A DNA stretch of 64,000 nucleotides from Anabaena cylindrica PCC 7122 (GTDB lineage: Bacteria; Cyanobacteriota; Cyanobacteriia; Cyanobacteriales; Nostocaceae): assembly GCF_000317695.1 (NCBI RefSeq), contig NC_019771.1:5012001-5076000 (forward strand), written 5' to 3'. The translations under genes were made by a program, and so were the position numbers. This document shows positions 26,021 to 33,155 of this stretch, in pieces. Each line of letters starts with the position of its first letter. Positions within the stretch are counted from its first letter, which is position 1. The notes below the pieces were generated by a model. The model had not been told where the DNA came from and searched no databases. It saw only the letters and a list, made by a program, of their open reading frames with translations.

Positions 26021-26218
26021 CTACAGTGTACACAGAAGTCTTGAAATCATATTTAACACTTGGTTTTGCTACTCCAAATCCCAATTTAATAGAGAGATGG
26101 AGGTTTGAGTTTCGCAAAATATCGGGTATTTCATGGGCTAAAAAACCTGAAACTTATGAGGTAACCACTTGTGTGTACACCGTAGTTGCTAAGGGGAGGG
26201 GTAATTTTGTAATAAATA
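26021..26218. repeat. GTGTACACCGTAG intergenic repeat and spacer
   Basis: CTACAGTGTACACAGAAG near 26022 and CTTGTGTGTACACCGTAG near 26168 are inverse copies of one motif. The right copy plus its AAGGGGAGGGGTAATTTTGTA tail recurs at 30055-30112. No gene is supported between them, although a frame is open. Confidence 0.45.
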
Positions 26219-28399
26219 CTAAGTTTGACCCTTTTCCCAAAGGGAAACTTGCTGTCTCAGTTCTTCCATATCTAAATGATCATTAGCAAAAGCTTTTCTT
26301 AAAAGTGCGTGCGGAATAAATTCATCATACTTATTGATTTCTGGTGCTTCTGCATGACTAACTAAATGTTCTGTTGTCATTCTTTGCTCACATAAAGAAG
26401 CAATTTCTGGATAAACAGAAGAAAATTTACCCTTACCTAATTTCAAAGTCAAATAATAGGGATTTATGCCACCAATACTGGTAATTTCTAACGATTCTCG
26501 ACAAAAATAATTAAGCAATCTTTCCAAAGTGCGGTAAGCAACTGTACCAATCCAAGGAAAAATGTAGCATTTATTTTTTTCTAATAACAAAATATTTTGT
26601 TTATCTAATCCAGCCTTGTGCGTCAATTTACGAACTTCCTGCAAGCGTCGCATTGCATTAGGTTGTAGATAAACATATTCTACATCTTCTAGCAAAACTT
26701 GGCGCATTCTTTGCAAAATTTTAGTATGAATATTACCACTAGTACCACGCCAATAAATAGTAGACTTACCCTCAGATTGCTTCACAAAAATAGCTTTTTT
26801 CTTAAAATCAACTTCTATAACTTCCCAACTTCTTCCAGCTAAAGCAAATTGATTACCAACAGCAGGAGGTATAACAATGCTACCAATTGCCGTTTTACCT
26901 TCTTTAACTACATATTCTTGATTGTCAGGAAACACAGCATAAAACTGAAATCTGTTAACTATCTTTTCTCCTGCTAAACCAATAATCAATTTACCCTGTT
27001 CTGTTTTTTGAATATGATTAATGTCAATTAAATAACGTAGCAATAACTTATAATCAGTTTCAGAAATGTGCGTAAATGGTGATAGATTCAAAACTTGTTG
27101 AGCCAAAGCTGCTGGTGAAAGTTCTCCCGCTGCTACTAAGATGCTCATTGTTTGATGATAAAGTAAACTGAAAGGATATTTAATAGACTGAATTGGTTCT
27201 AGCCAACGTTCTTCTAAATAAAGTTGAATAATAGCCATACACTGTAAAAGTTGCCAAGGAATTTGTTCTGGTAATGCAGCTTCTGCTAATGGTTTTTCTT
27301 CTGCACAAACAAAACGCATATCCGCAGATTCACCTCTTCTACCACTCCGTCCCAATCTTTGTAAAAAACTAGCAACAGATAAAGGTGATTCTAACTGAAT
27401 TACTCTTTCTAAATAACCAATATCTATACCTAATTCTAGAGTCAAAGTTGCAGCAGTCACAGCCGGATTATTCGGTTCACGCATGGCATTTTCAGCAGTT
27501 TGTCTTAAACTGGCTGATATACTGCCATGATGAACATGATATATATCTGGAAATGCTTCTTTTTTAGCTATTTGACGCAAAGAAGAAATAATAGATTCTG
27601 TTTGGGTACGGTTGTTAGCAAATATTAAGCATTTACGAGACTTAGTGAGATTAAAAATATATTGTTGATATGCTGATTCTTCATCAGATTCTTTTTCTAT
27701 ATAAAACTGTTCTACAGTTAATTTGATTTGGCGTTTACCTGCTTCAATATTTGGAGTTATGACTGGCTGATGTGTTCCTAATTGTAACCATTCTTCAGCC
27801 ATAGAGTAATCACCAAGCGTTGCTGATAAACCAATACGACGGGTTTCTTTTTTGGTTATTTTTCCTAACCGCTGTAATTGACAAATAATTTGAAACCCGC
27901 GTTCTGAACCCATAAAAGCGTGAATTTCGTCAATGACGATAAAACGTAAATCAGCAAATAACCGAATTAGTTCATTATTTTTGTTAATTAACAGGCTTTC
28001 TAATGATTCTGGTGTAATTTGTAGAATACCTTGGGGATTCTTTAAAAATTTATTTTTGCGACTTTGAGCAACATCACCATGCCAAGAACATACAGGTATA
28101 TCTGCCGTTTTCAATAAATCATTGAGGCGTTCAAATTGATCATTAATTAAAGCTTTGATGGGACTAATATATAATACACCTATGGTAGTAGCTGGATTTT
28201 CATGTAATAAAGTTAAAATTGGTAAAAACGCTGCTTCAGTTTTTCCCGCAGCTGTCGCAGCGGCAATAAGTAAATGAGAATTAGTATTGAATATAACTTC
28301 ACAAGCAGCAATTTGTACTGGTCGCAATTCTGTCCAGTTGTGAAGATAAATATATTCTTGAATGAAGGGTGCGAGTCTGGAAAATGTGCTATTGCTCAT
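26219..28399 (-). CDS. Lhr-like DEAD/DEAH-box superfamily 2 helicase
   Basis: 726 residues. Helicase motifs in order: a Q-like LRPVQIAA near 26, Walker A AAATAAGKTEAAF near 46, LYISPIKALINDQ near 75, ITPESLES near 130, Walker B VIDEIHAF near 153, SATLGD near 192, and motif VI QRLGRSGRRG near 350. The region after residue 380 is winged-helix-like and ends in a domain seen in Lhr and related ATP-dependent helicases. Shorter than classical Lhr (about 1,400 residues) and closer to the short helicases found in defence islands and DNA-repair genes. No nuclease or methylase partner is adjacent. Divergent from the kinase gene. Confidence 0.87.
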   Translation of the reverse strand: MSNSTFSRLAPFIQEYIYLHNWTELRPVQIAACEVIFNTNSHLLIAAATAAGKTEAAFLPILTLLHENPATTIGVLYISPIKALINDQFERLNDLLKTADIPVCSWHGDVAQSRKNKFLKNPQGILQITPESLESLLINKNNELIRLFADLRFIVIDEIHAFMGSERGFQIICQLQRLGKITKKETRRIGLSATLGDYSMAEEWLQLGTHQPVITPNIEAGKRQIKLTVEQFYIEKESDEESAYQQYIFNLTKSRKCLIFANNRTQTESIISSLRQIAKKEAFPDIYHVHHGSISASLRQTAENAMREPNNPAVTAATLTLELGIDIGYLERVIQLESPLSVASFLQRLGRSGRRGESADMRFVCAEEKPLAEAALPEQIPWQLLQCMAIIQLYLEERWLEPIQSIKYPFSLLYHQTMSILVAAGELSPAALAQQVLNLSPFTHISETDYKLLLRYLIDINHIQKTEQGKLIIGLAGEKIVNRFQFYAVFPDNQEYVVKEGKTAIGSIVIPPAVGNQFALAGRSWEVIEVDFKKKAIFVKQSEGKSTIYWRGTSGNIHTKILQRMRQVLLEDVEYVYLQPNAMRRLQEVRKLTHKAGLDKQNILLLEKNKCYIFPWIGTVAYRTLERLLNYFCRESLEITSIGGINPYYLTLKLGKGKFSSVYPEIASLCEQRMTTEHLVSHAEAPEINKYDEFIPHALLRKAFANDHLDMEELRQQVSLWEKGQT

Positions 28400-28523
28400 A
28401 GATAAATTGAAGAAGAATTACAGAATACTCTGTTTCATGTTAGTTGCTGGTTTAAGTAAGCTTACAGTACTGTAGTAACAGGGAGTCAAGTTATAAAAGC
28501 AACGAAGTTGTAAAATTAGCAAA

Positions 28524-29915
28524 ATGACAAATCAAGATTTAGGTGATTTTGCCAAAGAGACGCTATTGGAACGTTACGAAGTTCAGCAGCAGTTGGGTAA
28601 AAAAGCAGGACGCAGGACACTGTTGACTCGTGACTTGCAAACCCAAGAACTGGTAGTAGTTAAACTACTGATATTTGATGATGAGTTTCAATGGCACGAC
28701 TTGAAGCTGTTTGAACGGGAAGCGGAAACCCTGAAAGCCATCTCACACCCAGCAATTCCTAGTTACCTAGATTACTTTGAGTTAAATACTGCTGACTACA
28801 AAGGATTTGCGCTTGTACAAAGTTATATTCCTGCTGAATCTTTAGAAACACAACTCAAAGCAGGACGTAGTTTCAGTGAAAAAGAAGTCAAGCAAATAGC
28901 AACAGCGATACTAGATATTCTTAAATATTTACATGGTCGTCAACCACCCGTAATTCATCGTGACATTAAACCCAGCAACATACTATTAACAAATCGTTCT
29001 GGTAATAACGTCGGTGATGTTTATTTAGTTGACTTTGGTTCAGTACAAACTATTGTGAGAAGCAATAGTACTATGACTGTTGTTGGTAGTTATGGATATA
29101 TGCCACCTGAGCAATTTAGTGGTAAAGCTACTCCTGCTTCTGACCTTTATGCTTTAGGTGCAACTTTAATTTATTTAATCACAGGCCAACATCCAGCAGA
29201 TTTACCGCAACAAGACTTAGTCATTAAATTTGAAGAAGCTGCCAATATTAGCTCCGATTTTAGTAGTTGGTTGCGGAAGATGACCCAACCTATGACGAGT
29301 AGACGTTTGGCTTCTGCTGAACAGGCTTTACAAATTTTAGAATTACCTAGAGTGAAAACTCTAACTCCAGTAAAGGCATCTAATTCAGTTTTGGAAAAAC
29401 CTTTTGGAAGTAAGGTTATTTTGCATAAAAATGCTGATTTTATCGAAATTACTATCCCGCCAGTCGGTGGATTTTCCAAAATCATGATTATACTTTCTTG
29501 GTATTTTGGGATAGTTTTATCGCTTTCTTTTTTAATGATTATGCCTATATTTAGAGCTATGTCGCCTTTGCTGATTCCACTTAGTCTATTAATATTATTT
29601 CTGGTTGTGTTTATCTGTTTCTTTGGAACTAAAAAACTTTATATTAATAGAAAACAAATTTATTCATGTTATGAATTATTTGGTATTGAGCGTCATTATC
29701 CACTTCCTAGCCTCAAAAAATATATAGTGCGTTTAGAGAAAACTAATACTTTTTATAAAGATAAACCTCAACCTTGTTTAATTATCTGGGCAGGAATGCG
29801 GAAATATAAAATTCAGTCCGGTGAAAATAATATTTTTTCTGTTAGTACTTTAGAACTTGATTGGTTGGCTCAAGAACTTAGTGATTGGCTAGGCTTACCA
29901 ATAACTAAAGAGTAA
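28524..29915 (+). CDS. membrane-anchored Ser/Thr protein kinase (PknB-like)
   Basis: 463 residues. The kinase domain covers residues 15-275, with LGKKAGRRTLL replacing a canonical Gly-rich loop, a VVVKLL lysine near 47, the catalytic loop HRDIKPSNILL near 145, DFGS near 171 and the APE-equivalent MPPEQF near 193. Two hydrophobic helices lie near 315-335 and 345-370, and a C-terminal domain of about 90 residues follows. The glycine loop is atypical. STKs with a trailing membrane segment are frequent in Nostocales. It is divergent from the helicase gene. Confidence 0.88.
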   Translation: MTNQDLGDFAKETLLERYEVQQQLGKKAGRRTLLTRDLQTQELVVVKLLIFDDEFQWHDLKLFEREAETLKAISHPAIPSYLDYFELNTADYKGFALVQSYIPAESLETQLKAGRSFSEKEVKQIATAILDILKYLHGRQPPVIHRDIKPSNILLTNRSGNNVGDVYLVDFGSVQTIVRSNSTMTVVGSYGYMPPEQFSGKATPASDLYALGATLIYLITGQHPADLPQQDLVIKFEEAANISSDFSSWLRKMTQPMTSRRLASAEQALQILELPRVKTLTPVKASNSVLEKPFGSKVILHKNADFIEITIPPVGGFSKIMIILSWYFGIVLSLSFLMIMPIFRAMSPLLIPLSLLILFLVVFICFFGTKKLYINRKQIYSCYELFGIERHYPLPSLKKYIVRLEKTNTFYKDKPQPCLIIWAGMRKYKIQSGENNIFSVSTLELDWLAQELSDWLGLPITKE

Positions 29916-29988
29916 GTTATGCCGACTCACAATCTTAGCCAGAGTAAGTTTCGCGCCATGAAAACAGGATTTAACCGGAAATCCAGTT

Positions 29989-30112
29989 CCCCTTCCTCGC
30001 TTGCGAGGAGGGGCTAGGGGTGGGGTTTTATGGCGACCAAAGAGCATTTCCCCACTTGTGTGTACACCGTAGCCCCTTACCAAGGGGAGGGTTGGGGAAG
30101 GGTAATTTTGTA
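29989..30112. repeat. intergenic repeat cluster after the kinase gene
   Basis: A strong hairpin at 29989-30013 (CCTCGC/GCGAGG with G/C-rich flanks) is followed by the GTGTACACCGTAG...TAATTTTGTA repeat also found at 26168-26218. It ends in a partial copy of the GAGATACAA/ACCGCTATA repeat. The hairpin may help end the kinase transcript. Confidence 0.5.
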
Positions 30113-30184
30113 TCTCAACCGCTATAACTAAATTCTGGGTTTTTCAGTCCCCGCGTTCAAAAGCGGCAAATTCGGAGCTAAATC

Positions 30185-30967
30185 TTATTTGTAGGGAGAC
30201 AAGGGAATTGTTACCAGTTCATCATGAGGAAATATTGCTCCTTGCTTTTCCAGTATATATCTGACATTATCAGTCAGCCCCATATTATTGCTAAATAGAG
30301 TATTTTTAACTTTTAAATTGCTGAGATTAGTACCTGTTAAATTAGCACCGCTGAGGTCAGCATTGTTAATATTAGCATTGCTCAAATCAGCATTTCTCAA
30401 GTCAGCATTTCTCAAGTCAGCATAACTCAGGTCAGCATCTATTAGTAGGGTATTACTTAAGTTAGTATTCATTAAATAGGCACGACGCAGTTTAGCAGTA
30501 CATAAATTTGTGTTCATTAAGTTAGCTTCACTCAAATCAGTACGACTTAAATCAGCTGCACTCAAATCAGCATAGCTCAAGTTGTAGCCACTCAGGTTGC
30601 AACCAATTCCTTTAACAGCAAATAAATTAGCCCCAACAAAATCTGTAAGTGGATTAAATCCAGCAGTTTTGATGAGTTCAGATAAGTTTTCTGTGTCGGC
30701 TTCTAAAATTTGTTTAACTTGCTTTTGAATTTCTTCTTTTTCTCTAGCTAATCGTTGTTTGGTTAGTCGCTTTTCTTCTTTCCACACAACAAATCCAATG
30801 CCTATAATTATACTTAATATAATAGTAAATGCTGGAGGATTTCCACCAGTTATGAGTAACATAACTAGGAAATATACTCCAATTTGAGTAGTTTGTTGTA
30901 ATAAAGAATTTAAACTGGTTTTAGCTTCTTGATAAAGGCTAATTTGCTGTTGAGTAGTTGAATTCAT
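30185..30967 (-). CDS. membrane-anchored pentapeptide-repeat protein
   Basis: 260 residues. A membrane segment or hairpin (about 25-60, YFLVMLLITGG...IILSIIIGIGFVVW) precedes a basic coiled stretch and then about 20 A(D/N)LXX pentapeptides (about 120-225). It ends with a short cap. It starts within the last bases of the upstream gene (4-base ATGA overlap), so it is cotranscribed with the small membrane gene and probably with the SGNH hydrolase. The repeat helix is likely cytoplasmic. Confidence 0.85.
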   Translation of the reverse strand: MNSTTQQQISLYQEAKTSLNSLLQQTTQIGVYFLVMLLITGGNPPAFTIILSIIIGIGFVVWKEEKRLTKQRLAREKEEIQKQVKQILEADTENLSELIKTAGFNPLTDFVGANLFAVKGIGCNLSGYNLSYADLSAADLSRTDLSEANLMNTNLCTAKLRRAYLMNTNLSNTLLIDADLSYADLRNADLRNADLSNANINNADLSGANLTGTNLSNLKVKNTLFSNNMGLTDNVRYILEKQGAIFPHDELVTIPLSPYK

Positions 30968-31389
30968 ATATTTATGTTCCTATGTTTTTTTGGAGATTTT
31001 TTCAAATATGTCCAAAATCGAGCTATTATCCGTCCTGTCAGCACAATCCACAGTAAAAAATTCGCTGTGACGATGATAAAGCAAACATAACGGGATAAAC
31101 CCCAGGCACTTTCTGCTAAACAGAATTGAAAATTAGAATAATTTTGATGCAGAATCTTTTCACAAATTAAACTTGGTATTTTGAGAAGGATGATTAAAAC
31201 GATCGCATCTTGAATGGAAACATATACTGTTCTCCCCAATTCTCCCATGAATATATACAGTAGCTCATCAAGAAATTCAGCAATATTAATCACTAGTATT
31301 TTGGCACTTCTCCCCAATGTTGTATTGGCTACAGGAGGTTTTTTTACGGGAGTTGGTGATGGTGGCCTGAGTTTCTGCGACTGATTCAT
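30964..31389 (-). CDS. small membrane protein, unknown function
   Basis: 141 residues. A proline-rich start (PPSPTPVKKPP) precedes two or three hydrophobic segments (about 55-75 and 100-125) and a basic C-terminus. I do not recognise the family. It overlaps the pentapeptide gene by four bases and lies 45 bases after the SGNH gene, so the three likely form one operon. An envelope role is suggested only by context. Confidence 0.65.
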   Translation of the reverse strand: MNQSQKLRPPSPTPVKKPPVANTTLGRSAKILVINIAEFLDELLYIFMGELGRTVYVSIQDAIVLIILLKIPSLICEKILHQNYSNFQFCLAESAWGLSRYVCFIIVTANFLLWIVLTGRIIARFWTYLKKSPKKHRNINI

Positions 31390-31434
31390 ATTAATTTTCC
31401 ATTAGGTTCTGAACACTGCTAATAAACTATTGAC

Positions 31435-32409
31435 TTAAAAGCTTTTTTGTGTATTAGCTTGCCCTAACATAGACAAAAGTGATGTCTCGATGACTTCACT
31501 CACCAGTCTATTTCCTTTGACATTCATGTGGATGTGATCTTGATATAAGGTTTGTGGGTGAGTAGTTGAGTTAAATTTTAGTAAAAAATCTATATAAGTA
31601 ATTTGCTGCGCTTTAGCAAAATCACTGAGGCGCTGACGTGCTTTAATTTCATAATCATGGGGTCCTGGTTCGCCAATTTCCCTCAGTAAGGGAGTCATAA
31701 CTAGAAGTAATTGACTGTTGTTTGCTTGAGTGAAATTGTGAATTTTGCCAATTGCGTCTAAATTAATCCCCACCCGGTCTCCTGCTTCGTTATGAATTGC
31801 TTGGAGTTCAGGAATCGGTTTTTGCTTTAATAGGTAACGCTGCAAAACTTCTGCAATTGCTGAAGGTGGTTTACGATCTGGGTAGTTGCGATCGCGTCCC
31901 ACTGGTAAAGACGTAGGCGCAGTAGCAAATAAGTCGTCAGTATTGATTAATAATATCACCACCTTAGCTCCAAAATTGCCAAAACTTTGCAAATAAGCTA
32001 ATTCGTTTCTAGGCCCCCAGGAGTTAGCTGAAGCATTTAGCACTTCCACTTGCTGATAATGATTCGTAGATTTCAAGGAGGTCATCAGCAAACTAGAAAT
32101 CGTCAGGTGCTGATCTGTCCACCAGCCACCATTAGCAATAGAATCGCCTAAAAGCAAAATTCGTAGAGTTCCATCTGTCGTGGCATTGATTGGGGCGCTA
32201 CGCATAGAATATTCATTAATTTCAATGCAATTTCCAAAGCGCCGGGTGCGTTGATTAGGCGCTAATAAATAACCAATTTGTTGATCCTGAATGTAAATTA
32301 GGGGATTACCAAAGCCAAAGAGCGATCGCAATCCTAACTCTATCACTACACTTAATCCCACCAGCACTGCCAAAATAACAATTAGCACCTCTTTCACCTG
32401 CAACCACAT
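31435..32409 (-). CDS. SGNH/GDSL-type hydrolase with N-terminal membrane anchor
   Basis: 324 residues. The first 25 residues form a membrane anchor. The nucleophile block I, RILLLGDSIANGG, is near residue 85; an Asn/Gly block follows near SANSWGPRNE (about 128). The catalytic Asp-His pair is in DHIHMNVKGN near residue 297. SGNH enzymes of this shape act as extracytoplasmic esterases or sugar O-acetyl-modifying enzymes. First gene of a minus-strand operon with a small membrane protein and an anchored pentapeptide protein. The acceptor is unknown. Confidence 0.8.
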   Translation of the reverse strand: MWLQVKEVLIVILAVLVGLSVVIELGLRSLFGFGNPLIYIQDQQIGYLLAPNQRTRRFGNCIEINEYSMRSAPINATTDGTLRILLLGDSIANGGWWTDQHLTISSLLMTSLKSTNHYQQVEVLNASANSWGPRNELAYLQSFGNFGAKVVILLINTDDLFATAPTSLPVGRDRNYPDRKPPSAIAEVLQRYLLKQKPIPELQAIHNEAGDRVGINLDAIGKIHNFTQANNSQLLLVMTPLLREIGEPGPHDYEIKARQRLSDFAKAQQITYIDFLLKFNSTTHPQTLYQDHIHMNVKGNRLVSEVIETSLLSMLGQANTQKSF

Positions 32410-32674
32410 CTAATTCTTTAAAATGTTACAGTATTAAATTACACTATTTTAACTGTTAATTGGTGATTGGCAGAATAAGCAGGGCGACAGGGTGCAGTGA
32501 AGAAATGTTCCCTCTCCTTTTTAGAGTCCTCAATTCTCCTATTGCCTAACCACCTCAGAGAAAGCTGCAAAGATTAAAGAAAATAATAATGTGAATTTAA
32601 TATCATCGGCAAACAGTAAAGACTACAATCAAAACGGAAAGATTAGCACTGTAACAAAGGAGGCTTACAAAGCT

Positions 32675-32815
32675 ATGTCTGACTTAAATCGCGGAATTAT
32701 GAAATTTGACGGTGCAGATTCACCAAAAGTAGTCACCATCTCTACTGTGTTACTTTTGGGGTCAATTGCAGCACTCATCCTATGGGCGTTGCAATCGGCT
32801 TATGCATTAAATTAG
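32675..32815 (+). CDS. 46-residue single-span membrane protein
   Basis: The ATG at 32675 follows an AAAGGAGG ribosome site with good spacing; earlier in-frame starts lack one. A short soluble N-terminus (SDLNRGIMKFDGADSPK) leads into one membrane helix (VVTISTVLLLGSIAALILWALQ) and ends YALN. It resembles the small one-helix proteins attached to photosynthetic or respiratory complexes, but I cannot match it to a named subunit. Two hairpins follow as likely transcript ends, so it is probably expressed alone and strongly. Confidence 0.75.
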   Translation: MSDLNRGIMKFDGADSPKVVTISTVLLLGSIAALILWALQSAYALN

Positions 32816-32834
32816 AATCATTAGTAAACTCTAA

Positions 32835-32873
32835 GGACACAGGCAACAATGAAAATCCTTGTTGTCTGTGTTC
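32835..32873 (+). terminator. long hairpin after the 46-residue protein gene
   Basis: Arms of 15 bases (GGACACAGGCAACAA against TTGTTGTCTGTGTTC) pair with two mismatches around a 9-base loop, 20 bases after the stop. No T-run follows, so a second signal probably completes termination. Confidence 0.5.
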
Positions 32874-32957
32874 ATCAACCAAGGGACTTGCAAACAAAAA
32901 AATACTCAATCGCTCTCCAAAATTTAATTATAATTACTGATTCAAAACCCAGACTCA

Positions 32958-32986
32958 ATAAAAAAAGGTTCAATACCTTTTTTATT
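32958..32986 (+). terminator. A-tract/T-tract intrinsic terminator
   Basis: AAAAAAGGT and ACCTTTTTT pair around the loop TCAAT and run on into ATT. It is a short-stem bidirectional-looking terminator about 145 bases after the small membrane gene and 170 bases before the fusion gene. The rest of 32874-33155 shows no gene. Confidence 0.65.
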
Positions 32987-33155
32987 ATACTTAAGTACGG
33001 GTATGATTACTATGATTGTAGTGTAAATAACTATTAATTAATCTGTCACTTACCAGCGCTCAAAGAACGCCAAAATTATTATAATCAAAATTTACAATTA
33101 CCAAATAATATCCAAGAAGATTCGGATTTAATCAAACATTCAAAATCAACAATAA

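Noticed and set aside
26026..26286. Open frame, 86 codons
   Set aside because: It crosses intergenic repeats and runs into the helicase gene on the opposite strand.
32849..33037. Open frame starting MKILVVCVHQP
   Set aside because: It begins inside a transcript-end hairpin and runs through a terminator.
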